Of a stretch of DNA of 37,243 nt, positions 24,990 to 34,220 are shown piece after piece. The stretch covers positions 1 to 37,243 of the forward strand of contig QHTK01000070.1 in the NCBI GenBank assembly GCA_003220795.1, read 5' to 3'. A program made the position numbers and the translations under genes. Every line of letters starts with the position of its first letter. Positions within the stretch are counted from its first letter, which is position 1. The notes beneath the pieces are model-generated. The model was not told where the DNA came from, did no database searches, and was given only the letters and a program-made list of their open reading frames with translations. This DNA is from Gemmatimonadota bacterium. Lineage in GTDB: Bacteria; Gemmatimonadota; Gemmatimonadetes; Gemmatimonadales; GWC2-71-9.

Positions 24990-26080
24990 GCGAGAATCGC
25001 GTGCAGGGCGCGCGCCACCGCATCCACGTCCTCAGCCGTGCCGGCGGTGATCCGCAGGCAGCCCTCCAGACCGACTGCGCCGGACACGTCGCGGACCAGG
25101 ATGCCGTGCTCCTCCACCAGCCGGCGGAACACCTCCGCCGCCGGGCGCGCCACGCAACGGATGAGCACAAAGTTGGCGGCCGACGGAAAGGCGCGGAGAC
25201 CCGGGATCCGGGCGAGCCGACCCGCCAGGGCGTCGCGATTGAGTCGCACGGCCCGCGCGCGCTCGGCCAGCACGTCGGCGGCATCGAGCGCCGCGTGAGC
25301 GGCGGCGAGCGTCACGCGATTCACATTGTAGGGCAGCCGCGCCTTCGCGATCTCCGCCGCCACGGCCGGATGGGCCAGCGCGTACCCGAAGCGCAGGCCG
25401 GCGAGCGACATGGCCTTGCTGAAGGTGCGCAGCACCACCAGCCGCGGCTCGTCTTTGAGGAGCGGCACGGCCGTCGGGCCGCCGAAATCCTGGTAGGCCT
25501 CGTCCATCACGATCAGCGCGGTCGTCTCGGCAAGCAGCCGCTGCACGGCGCCGTCGGGGAGCGGCGTTCCGGTCGGGTTGTTCGGCGAGTTGACGACGAC
25601 GAGCGGCGCCTGCGTGTCGCGCGCCGCCCGGACCAGCGCATCCACGTCGAACTGGAAATCGGCGGTGAGCGCCACGGGCACGTGGCGGCCGCCGTACACC
25701 GCCGCGAGCAGGCGGTACAGGCTGAACGTGGGCGTGGGCGTTACGACGGCCGTTCCCTCACCCACCGTCACCGCGAGCGTCGCCTGGATCAGCTCGTTGG
25801 AGCCGTTGCCGACGAGTACGCCCGACGCGACCCAGGCGTGGCGCGCCGCGAGTCGCTCGAGCAGCTCCGTGGGCGTGAACGGGGGATAGCGGTTCCACGG
25901 CTCGTCCCGCATCGCGCGGATGACGGCCTGTTTGACCACCTCGGGAGCGTCGAACGGGCTCTCGTTCTGGTTCAGCTTGCGGGCCGCGCGGGGAGCATCG
26001 AGTGTGTAGGCCGTCTGGGCGCGCACCTCGGGCTTGATGAGCGCGAGCGCGGCATCGGCCGGGGAAACGGCGCCGGACAT
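24986..26080 (-). CDS. hisC: Histidinol-phosphate aminotransferase HisC
   Basis: 364 residues from ATG 26080. A fold-type I PLP enzyme that aminates imidazole-acetol phosphate. Motifs: LNQNESPFDAP, NSPNNPTGTPLP, VMDEAYQDF, and the PLP Lys222 in RTFSKAMSLAGLRFGY; the arginine in FVLIRC-type context follows. It lies 33 bp after the PilB-REC gene in the same direction, so the his genes may share its transcript. No his promoter or attenuator is evident in the gap. Confidence 0.95.
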   Translation of the reverse strand: MSGAVSPADAALALIKPEVRAQTAYTLDAPRAARKLNQNESPFDAPEVVKQAVIRAMRDEPWNRYPPFTPTELLERLAARHAWVASGVLVGNGSNELIQATLAVTVGEGTAVVTPTPTFSLYRLLAAVYGGRHVPVALTADFQFDVDALVRAARDTQAPLVVVNSPNNPTGTPLPDGAVQRLLAETTALIVMDEAYQDFGGPTAVPLLKDEPRLVVLRTFSKAMSLAGLRFGYALAHPAVAAEIAKARLPYNVNRVTLAAAHAALDAADVLAERARAVRLNRDALAGRLARIPGLRAFPSAANFVLIRCVARPAAEVFRRLVEEHGILVRDVSGAVGLEGCLRITAGTAEDVDAVARALHAILA

Positions 26081-26113
26081 CGATGGAGGGCGGTGCGGAT
26101 GCGACAGCCGCCG

Positions 26114-28366
26114 CTACCGGCGGCGGCCCAGGACGGCTTCGAGCCGGGCCGACAGGGCGCGGGCGCGGAACGGCTTCGTCAGGAAGTCGTCGGCGCCGAG
26201 CTCGAACACGCGCACTTCGTTATCCTCGTCTCCCTTGGCCGTGAGCACGATGACGGGGATCGACGCGGTCGCCGGACGCGACCGCAGGTGCGACAGCACG
26301 CCGTAGCCGTCGAGCCCCGGAAGATTCAGATCGAGGACGATGATATCCGGCCCCACGCGATCGATCTGGTCGAGCGCCTGCACCCCGTCGCGCGCCTCCG
26401 ACACGTCGTAGCCGTCTCGCTCGAGCAGGTCGCGCATCACCTTCCGGAGGCTGTCCTCGTCGTCCACCAGCAGCACCTTCACCGCGGGGACGCCGTGCGG
26501 CCCCGACACCCGCAGCCTCGGCCCTTCTTCCAGGAGGTCGAAATGGGCGAGCGGCTCGGCCGTGGCGGCCGTCGGCGCGGCGAACGCGGCGGGCGGCTCG
26601 GCGGGGATGCGCGACCCCGGCACGCCCCCCGGCGGGCGGCGGCTGGCCTGCGCTGGGACCGGCTCCGGGACGTCCTCCTGCGGCACGTCCACCACCCGCA
26701 TCAGCTCATCCACGGTCGACTCGCCCTTCAACACGTGCCCCAGCCCCGAGTCCCACAGCGACTTCATCCCGCCCCGGCGCGCCGCTACGGCGATCTGCTC
26801 GGCGGGCTCGCCGGCCGCGATCCGGCGCTCGACTTCCGGCGTCACCGTCAGCACCTCGATGATCGAGAATCGCCCCCGGTACCCGGTCATGGCGCAGTCG
26901 GGACAGCCCGCCGCCCGGTACAGCGGCGTCCCCTTGGGAATCCACGGCTTGAGCCGGTCGGGGGGCGCCTCCATCCACACTTCCTTGCAGGTGAGGCAGA
27001 GCCGGCGCATCAACCGCTGCGCCGCTACGCCGCGCAGCGCCGCCGCGATCTTGTACGCCTCGACCCCGATGTCCACCAGCCGCGTCACCGCGTTCGCGGC
27101 GTCGTTGGTGTGCAGCGTCGACAGCACGAGGTGCCCCGTGAGCGACGCCTGCACCGCGATCTGCGCCGTTTCGCGATCGCGGATCTCACCCACCAGCACC
27201 ACGTTCGGGTCCTGCCGCAGGATCGAGCGCAGCGCCGAAGCGAACGTCAGCCCGGCCTTCTCCTGCACCTGCACCTGGACGATTCCCTGCATCCGGTACT
27301 CCACCGGGTCTTCGACCGTGACGATGTTCACCCCTTCGCTCTTGATCTGGTTGATGCAGGAGTAGAGCGTGGTGGTCTTGCCCGACCCCGTCGGTCCGGT
27401 GACGAGCAGAATCCCCTCGTGATTCTCGAGCAGGCGTCGCAGGGACTCGACCTCGTCCGGGTTCAGCCCCAGCGAGTCGAGCGTCTTGACGGTCGCGCGG
27501 GAGTCGAGGATCCGGATCACGACCTTCTCGCCCAGCGCCGCAGGGAGGGTGGAGACGCGCAGGTCGATCGGCTGGCCGTTCACGGCCACCCGCGCCCGGC
27601 CATCCTGGGGGCGCAGCCGGTCGGCGATGTCGAGCGAGGACATGATCTTGATGCGGGAGATGAGCGGCAGCCCGGCCTGGCGCGGGATTTTCATCTGCTG
27701 GCGCAGCACGCCGTCGATGCGGTAACGCACCGCTACGCCCCCCTCCTCGGGCTCGATGTGAATGTCGCTCGAGCGCGCCAGGATCGCCTCGGAAATGATG
27801 AGATCGACGAGCCGTACGATCGGGCGCTGGCTCGCCTGCTCCTCGGAGACGGCGATCTCGTCCGGGCCGGCTTCTTCCACGAGCTGGACGAGCTCGGGCG
27901 ACCCTTCCATCTGCTGGAACATCTTGTCGAGAGCCTTCTCGGGCCGGTACACCTCATCGAGCTTCTCGCTGATCTTGGACGGGGCGAGCAGCTGCATGCG
28001 GATCTCCCGCGCCGTCGCGAACGCCAGCGCCTTCTCCGCGTCCAGGTCGAACGGGTTGGCGGTCGCGATTTCGAGGAAGGAATCGGTGACGCGGAGCGGC
28101 AGGATCTGATAGCGGCGCGCTAGCTGCTCCGGGACCTTCTCCTTGACCGTGAGATCTACCTCTTTGACGTCCGCCAGCTTCAGGCGGAACCGCGTCGAGA
28201 GCGCGGTGAGGATCTGCTCGTCGTTCACGACCTTTTGGGCGACCAGCGTCTCCCACAGCGTCTGCCCGGCCTGCGCCTTGGTGCGCAGCTCCACGAGCAG
28301 CTCGGGGGTCAGCACTCCCTCGAGGGAGTGCGCCAGCCATTCATCGGGGAAGTTGGTGTCGGCCAT
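26114..28366 (-). CDS. Type II/IV secretion ATPase (GspE/PilB) fused to a C-terminal receiver domain
   Basis: 750 residues from ATG 28366, AGG about 6 nt upstream. An N-terminal GspE/PilB domain (to about 150) precedes the ATPase: Walker A GPTGSGKT (324-331), Asp box VTVEDPVEYRMQG, Walker B VGEIRD (392-397) and His box LSTLHTNDA. A zinc clip has C457LTC460 and C488PDC491. After a Pro/Ala linker comes a full receiver (628-750) with Asp635-Asp636, phosphoacceptor Asp679 (VLDLNLPGLDG), Thr709 and Lys731. It should power pilus or pseudopilus assembly at the inner membrane, with phosphorylation as a possible switch. No other secretion gene is beside it. Confidence 0.95.
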   Translation of the reverse strand: MADTNFPDEWLAHSLEGVLTPELLVELRTKAQAGQTLWETLVAQKVVNDEQILTALSTRFRLKLADVKEVDLTVKEKVPEQLARRYQILPLRVTDSFLEIATANPFDLDAEKALAFATAREIRMQLLAPSKISEKLDEVYRPEKALDKMFQQMEGSPELVQLVEEAGPDEIAVSEEQASQRPIVRLVDLIISEAILARSSDIHIEPEEGGVAVRYRIDGVLRQQMKIPRQAGLPLISRIKIMSSLDIADRLRPQDGRARVAVNGQPIDLRVSTLPAALGEKVVIRILDSRATVKTLDSLGLNPDEVESLRRLLENHEGILLVTGPTGSGKTTTLYSCINQIKSEGVNIVTVEDPVEYRMQGIVQVQVQEKAGLTFASALRSILRQDPNVVLVGEIRDRETAQIAVQASLTGHLVLSTLHTNDAANAVTRLVDIGVEAYKIAAALRGVAAQRLMRRLCLTCKEVWMEAPPDRLKPWIPKGTPLYRAAGCPDCAMTGYRGRFSIIEVLTVTPEVERRIAAGEPAEQIAVAARRGGMKSLWDSGLGHVLKGESTVDELMRVVDVPQEDVPEPVPAQASRRPPGGVPGSRIPAEPPAAFAAPTAATAEPLAHFDLLEEGPRLRVSGPHGVPAVKVLLVDDEDSLRKVMRDLLERDGYDVSEARDGVQALDQIDRVGPDIIVLDLNLPGLDGYGVLSHLRSRPATASIPVIVLTAKGDEDNEVRVFELGADDFLTKPFRARALSARLEAVLGRRR

Positions 28367-28419
28367 GGGTTAACCTGTCAAAGCTAGTCCGCGGCGCGGC
28401 CCCGTCCAGCCCGTTTCGC

Positions 28420-30513
28420 TCACAGGATGCCCCAGAAATCGCGCGTCACGTCGAACGCGAAGCCCGCGCGGTGCGTTTGGGCGCCCACGCCGGCCTCGAA
28501 CCGGAACACGCCGAGCCACTCGAGCCCGGCGCCGAATGTCACGCGGGTCCCAGGGGTCGCTGCCCATGGCGCGCCCGGCACCGGCCGGTCGGCCCAGCCC
28601 GCGGCCACGTACGGCGCGACGGTGAGCTGGTGCGGCGTGCGGGCATACGGCCCGAGCCCGAGCGAGGGGAAGGGCAACGGGATGCGCCACTCGACGTGCG
28701 CGAGGGCCATGCGGCCGCCGCCCCACCGCCGAAAGTCGTCGCCGAGCAGCGTACCGCGGCCGCCCAGCACGAAGCTGCGATGGGCCGGGAGGTCGCGGGT
28801 CGCAGCGCCGCCGTGGGCGCGGACCAGCAGTCGCGTCGCGCCAGCGGGAAGCAGGAGGTGCCCGGTGCCGGACAGCCGCAGGTAGCCGGTCCGGGCGTCG
28901 GTGCGCCCCGCCTCCGCGACCAGCTCGTAGTGCACGTCGCGGCGCACGGCGAAGCCCTCGCTGCGCCGGCGCAGGGCGAGCTGCACGAGCGCCAGCCCGA
29001 CGTCACCCAACGCGGGGTTGGGCCGAAAGCCGCCGCTCGCCGGTTGCGCGGTCACGGCGAGCGAGCGGATCCACTCGCGACCCAGCGCGGCGCTCCATTC
29101 GCCCCGCACGCCGCTGCCGTGGCGGTAGGTGAGTCGCGCGCCGTCGGCGCGGTAGTAGTCTCCATAGTCCGCCGCGAATTCCTGCGACGAGAACGAGTTG
29201 AGGAGCGGCGCGATCACCCGCTCGTCGCCCACATCGCGCACCTCACGGAACACCGTCGCCTCCAGCGCGCGCCGGCCCTCGCGGTCCGTCGCCGTGACGC
29301 TGCCTTTGGGCCGCCGATCGGAGAAGCCGTAGCTCCCCGTCAGCCGCAGCTCGCGCCGCTCGCCGCCGCCGCGCCACACCAGCCCCGCGCCGAGCGTGAG
29401 CCCTTCGACCCGGTTGGCGCGCACCAGGTCGGAGAGGCCGCGCACGCCGAGCCGGTGCGCCTTGAGCCCGGTGAGGGCGCGGCGGCCGGCGATCTGCTCG
29501 ACCTCCGCGCGCACGCGCTCGAGGTCGTTCTGCCGTACCGGCTCCGCCACCGCGTGAATCGCCTGGGCGAGTGGCTCCCGCCACGGAAACGAGTCGCGCT
29601 CGGCCTTGGGGAGGAACGTGATTTCGTCCCCCTGGAACCAGCTTGCGGCGAGCCCGACGTTGAACACGTAGCCGTCGATCTCCCAGCGGGCTCGAATGAT
29701 GCCGCGCGCAGGCATGTCGAGCCACGTGGCCCGCCGCCGGATCTCGAGCTCCTGGCGGTAGGGCAGCCAGAACCGGCCCTCCCAGAGCGCGTTGTCGAGC
29801 ACGATGCTCACATCCTCGAGCTGCGCGTCGAGATACGCGTGGGGGGTGAAGTTGAAGGCGAGGCGGACCAGATCCGCGGTCGTCGCATCCATGTACAGCA
29901 CCCCTACGATGCGCGGCGCGTCGAAGTCCTTGGGCCGCACCCGCAACGTCACGACCCGGACCTCGCGTGCGGGAAACGTGATGGTCGTGGTGTCGGCCAG
30001 CGCGTAATCGTACAGGTCGGGGCCGGCGGTGGAGAGCGGGTGCGGCACGTCCCGCACTTCGTCCCCTTCGCCGAGCCGGATGGCGGGCCCGAAGTTGTTT
30101 TGCACGATCCCGAGATGGTCGCGGTGATAGTAGATGTCGGTGGGAAGCTCGGCGCGGTCGCGCCAGCCCACCACGCGCTGCTTGCTGCTCGCCGGGGCCT
30201 TCCAGTACACTTCCAGCTCCAGCTGGTCCGCCTTGATGAGGCGCGGCGGATCGGCGAGCCCCTCGCCGAGCTGGCCCAGGAAGAACAGGAAGCCGTGGGC
30301 CTGGGCCTTGTAGTCGCGCAGGGTGGTGTCGGCGGCGGCCCGGGTGCGGCGCGCGATCGCCCGCTGCGCGAGGTCGAGCGCGGCGGGGGAATTCCAGGCC
30401 TGTGCCCCGATGGGGACGGCCGCGGGGAGCATCCCCAAAACGGCGAGGAGGAGGGCGCGGTGCCACTTCGCGGCGGAATCGCCACCGGGCTGCCGACCGG
30501 AGCAACGGTGCAT
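28420..30513 (-). CDS. Predicted outer-membrane beta-barrel protein
   Basis: 697 residues from ATG 30513. Signal peptide (ALLLAVLGMLPAAVPIGAQ). The N-terminal third (KADQLELEVYWKAPASSKQRVVGWRDR, PRIVGVLYMDATTADLVRLAFNFTPHAYL) resembles the periplasmic part of DUF5686-like or surface-antigen proteins. The last 350 residues are alternating amphipathic strands, with FVLGGRGTLLGDDFRRWGG, the kind of motif seen in Omp85-type barrels, and an aromatic-rich end (FDVTRDFWGIL). An outer-membrane barrel is likely; transport or assembly role not shown. It is divergent from trpE, with only 26 bp between starts. Confidence 0.8.
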   Translation of the reverse strand: MHRCSGRQPGGDSAAKWHRALLLAVLGMLPAAVPIGAQAWNSPAALDLAQRAIARRTRAAADTTLRDYKAQAHGFLFFLGQLGEGLADPPRLIKADQLELEVYWKAPASSKQRVVGWRDRAELPTDIYYHRDHLGIVQNNFGPAIRLGEGDEVRDVPHPLSTAGPDLYDYALADTTTITFPAREVRVVTLRVRPKDFDAPRIVGVLYMDATTADLVRLAFNFTPHAYLDAQLEDVSIVLDNALWEGRFWLPYRQELEIRRRATWLDMPARGIIRARWEIDGYVFNVGLAASWFQGDEITFLPKAERDSFPWREPLAQAIHAVAEPVRQNDLERVRAEVEQIAGRRALTGLKAHRLGVRGLSDLVRANRVEGLTLGAGLVWRGGGERRELRLTGSYGFSDRRPKGSVTATDREGRRALEATVFREVRDVGDERVIAPLLNSFSSQEFAADYGDYYRADGARLTYRHGSGVRGEWSAALGREWIRSLAVTAQPASGGFRPNPALGDVGLALVQLALRRRSEGFAVRRDVHYELVAEAGRTDARTGYLRLSGTGHLLLPAGATRLLVRAHGGAATRDLPAHRSFVLGGRGTLLGDDFRRWGGGRMALAHVEWRIPLPFPSLGLGPYARTPHQLTVAPYVAAGWADRPVPGAPWAATPGTRVTFGAGLEWLGVFRFEAGVGAQTHRAGFAFDVTRDFWGIL

Positions 30514-30539
30514 ACCCCGTCTACCCCACTCCCCAACAG

Positions 30540-32033
30540 ATGAGCGACGCCCGCGCGGCGTTTCTCACCCGGTCCGAACGCGGCGGGATGGTCCCGCTCA
30601 TGCGCCAAGTGGTGCTGGACGCCGACACGCCGCTCGCGGCGTTCGCGAAGGTCGCGCGATCTCCGTTCGCGTTCCTGCTCGAGTCGCTCGTCGGCGGCGA
30701 GCGCTGGGCCCGCTACACCTTCCTCGGCACCGAGCCGCGCGAGGTATGGCGGTACCGCGGCCGGGCCATCGACCGCTGGACACGGGAGACGGGCTGGCGC
30801 GGCGCCGGCGAGACCGACGACCCGATCGGGCATCTGGCGCAGCGCATGCGCGCGTTGCCCGCCGTTCCCGTGCCGGGGCTGCCCCGCTTCACCGGGGGGG
30901 CCGTGGGCTACCTCGGGTACGACCTGGTCCGCACGATCGAGCGCCTGCCCCGGCCGCCGGCGGACACGCTCGCCCTCCCCGACGCGGTCCTGATGATCGC
31001 CGACACCGTGGTGATCATCGACAACCTGTTCGGCCGCGCGATCGTCGTGGCGAACGTGGAGGTCCCCGTCGGCGCGGCCGCGGCGGAACGGTTGCGGCTC
31101 CACGACGCCGCGGACGCGCGTCTCAGCGACGTCATCGCCCGGCTGGGCGGGCGCCACGAGCTCGCGCCCCTGGCGCTGCGCGATACGCCGCCCGCCGTCC
31201 CGACGGCGTCCCGCTACTCCCGCCCGGCGTTCGAGCGCGACGTCGCCCGCATCCTCGAATACATCCGGGCGGGCGACACGTTCCAGACCGTGCTGTCACG
31301 CCGCCAGGACGCGGCGGGCGCGGTCGACCCGTTCCTGCTGTATCGCTACCTGCGGGCGCTGAACCCGGCGCCCTACCTCTTCTATCTCGCGCTCGACGAC
31401 CTCACGCTGGTCGGGAGCTCGCCCGAGGTGCTGGTACGGGTGGAGGAGGGGGAGGTGACGGTGCGCCCCATCGCGGGCACCCGGCCTCGCGGCCGGACGC
31501 CGGAAGAGGACGAGGCGCTCGGCCGCGCCCTGCTGGCGGACGAGAAGGAGCGGGCCGAGCACCTGATGCTCGTCGACCTGGGACGCAACGACGTCGGGCG
31601 CGTGGCGCAGTTCGGGAGCGTACGGGTCACGGATCTGCTCGCCATCGAGCGCTACTCGCACGTGCAACATCTCGTGAGCGAGGTGCGGGGGCGCCTGCGC
31701 GAGGGCTACGACGCGCTGGATGTGTTCAAGGCCTGTTTCCCCGCGGGCACGGTGACGGGGGCGCCCAAGGTGCGCGCCATGCAGATCATCGACGAGCTCG
31801 AGCCCGAGCGGCGCGGCCCCTACGCCGGCGCGGTGGGCTACGTCGGCTGGGGCGCCACGAACCTGGACACCGCCATCGCGATCCGCGCCGCCCTCGTCCT
31901 CAAGGACCGCGTCATCGTGCAGGCGGGGGCGGGCATCGTCGCCGACTCCGATCCGGCTCGCGAGTTCGCCGAAACGGAAGCCAAGGCGCAGGCCGTGTTG
32001 AAGGCCCTGGCGCTCGCGCAGGCCGCGGGCTGA
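30540..32033 (+). CDS. trpE: Anthranilate synthase component I
   Basis: 497 residues from ATG 30540; no clear ribosome site. Catalyses chorismate plus ammonia to anthranilate. The tryptophan-feedback site is present (FLLESL...RYTFLG), which favours TrpE over PabB. The catalytic core shows PIAGTRPRG, DEKERAEHLMLVDLGRNDVGR, CFPAGTVTGAPKVRAMQII and YAGAVGYVGW. The glutaminase partner TrpG is not next to it. There is no room for a leader-peptide attenuator in the 26 bp before the start. The cyclase gene follows after 16 bp. Confidence 0.95.
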   Translation: MSDARAAFLTRSERGGMVPLMRQVVLDADTPLAAFAKVARSPFAFLLESLVGGERWARYTFLGTEPREVWRYRGRAIDRWTRETGWRGAGETDDPIGHLAQRMRALPAVPVPGLPRFTGGAVGYLGYDLVRTIERLPRPPADTLALPDAVLMIADTVVIIDNLFGRAIVVANVEVPVGAAAAERLRLHDAADARLSDVIARLGGRHELAPLALRDTPPAVPTASRYSRPAFERDVARILEYIRAGDTFQTVLSRRQDAAGAVDPFLLYRYLRALNPAPYLFYLALDDLTLVGSSPEVLVRVEEGEVTVRPIAGTRPRGRTPEEDEALGRALLADEKERAEHLMLVDLGRNDVGRVAQFGSVRVTDLLAIERYSHVQHLVSEVRGRLREGYDALDVFKACFPAGTVTGAPKVRAMQIIDELEPERRGPYAGAVGYVGWGATNLDTAIAIRAALVLKDRVIVQAGAGIVADSDPAREFAETEAKAQAVLKALALAQAAG

Positions 32034-32049
32034 CGTATATCTTTCCCCT

Positions 32050-33663
32050 GTGTTCAAGCTGCTGAGCACGACGGGTGAGCAGGCGATCGATCTCCAGCCG
32101 GGCCGCACCGTCGTCGTGGGGCGGGCCGTCACGAGCGACGTCCCGATTTACGACCCGACCATCTCTCGGAAGCACGCCGAGCTCCGCCTCACCGACGGCG
32201 GCGTGGAGGTGAAGGACGTCGGCTCCTCCAACGGCACGTTCTTGAACGGCGCCCGCGTCACCGACGCCCTCGCCGCCGAAAACGACGTCATCACGTTCGG
32301 CAAGGTCGCGTTCCGCGTGAAGGCCGTGACGGCTCCGCCGCCGCGTCCGCAGGTCGTGGCGTCGCTGCCGTTCGAGTTCGGCGGCAAACCGGGCGGCGGC
32401 ACGATCGTGCGGCAGCTGCCGGTGAAGCACTCGGGCGGCGTCCCCGCGATCGTGGTCGACCGTCCGTCGGGCACGTCGCACCTCAAGGTCACCGCTCCGA
32501 CCCTCGAAGAGCGGCGTGAGAAAAAGCTGTCGCTGCTCCTGGAGATCTCCAAGGAGCTGTCGAGGCAGCAGGAGCTCGACCGGCTGCTCGACAAGGTCGT
32601 GGACTTCACCTTCCAGATCATGAACGTGGACCGCGTCTCCATTCTGCTGCTCGAGGACAAGTCGGGCGAGCTGGTGCCGCGGGTCTCGAAGGGAAAGACC
32701 GGCTCCGCCGCCGCGTCGAAGCACGTCCCGCAGTCGATCGCGCGCAAGGCCGTCGAGGAGCGCGTCGCGATCCTCTCCGACAACGCGGCCGCCGACGAGC
32801 GCTTCAAGGGCAAGTCGATCCTGATTCAGAGCGTGCGCAGCGCCATGTGCACGCCGCTCATGGGCACGGATCAGCAGGTGCTGGGCATCCTGTACGTCGA
32901 CAATCTCACCGCCACCCACTCCTTCGCGGACGAGGACCTCGAGTTCCTGATCGCCTTCGGGTCGCTCGCCGCCGTCGGGATCGAGAACTCCCGGCGCTCC
33001 GAACGGCTGCAACGCGAGGCGCTCGTCCTGTCGAACTTTCAGCGCTACTTCTCACCCAACATCGCGCAGGTCATCGCGCAGCAGCAGGACGCCGGGCGGC
33101 TGCCGAGCGAAAAGCGGGCCGTCGTCATCTTCTTCTCCGATATCCGCGGCTTTACGCCGATGTCCGAGACCATGAGCCCCGAGGGGATCGCGACGCTCCT
33201 CACGGATTACTTCACCGAAATGGTGGAGATCGTGTTCGAAAACGGCGGCACGCTCGACAAGTTCATCGGCGACGCGATCATGGCCCTGTGGGGCGCGCCG
33301 ATCGCCCACGAGGACGACGCCGACCGCGCCATGCAATCCGCCCTCGACCAGCTCACCGCCCTCGAGAGCCTGAACGCCAAGTGGAAGGAGGCGGGCCGGC
33401 CCGAGCTCGGGGTCGGGATCGGGATCAACTTCGGCGAGGTGTTCGCAGGCAATATCGGCTCGGACCGTCGGCTCGAGTACACCGTCATCGGCGACGCGGT
33501 GAACACCGCGAGCCGGCTGTGCCGCACGGCGGGGCCGAACGAGATCCTGATCTCAGAGCCGTTCTACCAGCGACTCAAGCGTCCCCCCACGGTCGAGGCT
33601 CTCGACCCGATCCAGGTGAAAGGAAAGTCGCAGAAGGTCCCGGTCTACCGCGTGAAGCGGTAG
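32050..33663 (+). CDS. FHA-GAF-adenylate cyclase (class III)
   Basis: 537 residues from GTG 32050. FHA domain (1-92) with GRAVTSD, SRKHAEL and SSNGTFLNG, which binds phosphothreonine. Linker, then GAF (about 170-315), then the class III cyclase domain. Metal Asp364 (FFSDIRGFT) and Asp408, Lys404 (DKFIGDAIMALWG) and Asp482 (YTVIGDAVN) are the set that selects ATP, and Asn485 and Arg489 stabilise the transition state, so cAMP is the expected product. It could be controlled by a Ser/Thr kinase through FHA. TATATC lies about 9 nt before the GTG. Its 3' end overlaps maf by 19 bp on the other strand. Confidence 0.95.
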   Translation: MFKLLSTTGEQAIDLQPGRTVVVGRAVTSDVPIYDPTISRKHAELRLTDGGVEVKDVGSSNGTFLNGARVTDALAAENDVITFGKVAFRVKAVTAPPPRPQVVASLPFEFGGKPGGGTIVRQLPVKHSGGVPAIVVDRPSGTSHLKVTAPTLEERREKKLSLLLEISKELSRQQELDRLLDKVVDFTFQIMNVDRVSILLLEDKSGELVPRVSKGKTGSAAASKHVPQSIARKAVEERVAILSDNAAADERFKGKSILIQSVRSAMCTPLMGTDQQVLGILYVDNLTATHSFADEDLEFLIAFGSLAAVGIENSRRSERLQREALVLSNFQRYFSPNIAQVIAQQQDAGRLPSEKRAVVIFFSDIRGFTPMSETMSPEGIATLLTDYFTEMVEIVFENGGTLDKFIGDAIMALWGAPIAHEDDADRAMQSALDQLTALESLNAKWKEAGRPELGVGIGINFGEVFAGNIGSDRRLEYTVIGDAVNTASRLCRTAGPNEILISEPFYQRLKRPPTVEALDPIQVKGKSQKVPVYRVKR

Positions 33664-34220
33664 GGCAGGCCGAACCGCTCCAGCAGGTCGAGCGCGAGGC
33701 GCAGCGGCAGGCCCATGACGCTGAAGAAGTCGCCCCGGATCCCTTCCACCAGGGCCGCCCCTTTGCCCTGGATCGCGTACGCCCCCGCCTTGTCCATGGG
33801 CTCGCCCGTCGCTACGTACGCGGCGATCTGATCGGCCGACAGCGGCCGGAACGTCACCTCGGTGACGTCGAGCGCATGCTCGAGCCGCCCGTCGCGCGCG
33901 ACGGCGACCGCCGTCATCACCTGGTGCGTACGACCCGCGAGCTGCGACAGCATCGCCGCCGCTTCCGCCGGCGTGTGCGGCTTCTCGAAAACGGCCCCGC
34001 GCAACACCACCGTCGTATCGGCCGCGAGCACCGTCTCCCCGCGCTCGCGCGTCGCCACGACGCGGGCCTTCTCGCGTGCCAGGCGCGTGACGTACCGCTC
34101 GGGCAACTCCGAGGTCGCCCGCGTCTCGTCCACGTCGGGGGGGACGACGCGAAACGTCAGGCCGAGCATCTCGAGCAGCTGGCGCCGCCGAGGCGAGCCG
34201 CTCGCCAGGATGAAGCTCAC
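33645..34220 (-). CDS. maf: Maf-family nucleoside triphosphate pyrophosphatase
   Basis: 191 residues from GTG 34220. Hydrolyses non-canonical or modified NTPs such as dTTP, UTP or m5UTP to the monophosphate. Motifs: ILASGSPRRRQLLE, DETR, LAREKA, VLAADTTVV, KAGAYAIQGKG and FFSVMGLPL. The DTTV and the Q in AIQGKG fit the YhdE/Maf branch. GTG overlaps the dtd stop by 4 bp. The last 19 bp overlap the cyclase gene head-on. Confidence 0.95.
   Translation of the reverse strand: MSFILASGSPRRRQLLEMLGLTFRVVPPDVDETRATSELPERYVTRLAREKARVVATRERGETVLAADTTVVLRGAVFEKPHTPAEAAAMLSQLAGRTHQVMTAVAVARDGRLEHALDVTEVTFRPLSADQIAAYVATGEPMDKAGAYAIQGKGAALVEGIRGDFFSVMGLPLRLALDLLERFGLPYRFTR

Noticed and set aside
24683..28123. 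1146-codon plus-strand open frame
   Set aside because: Mirror of hisB, hisC and PilB-REC; no domain visible.
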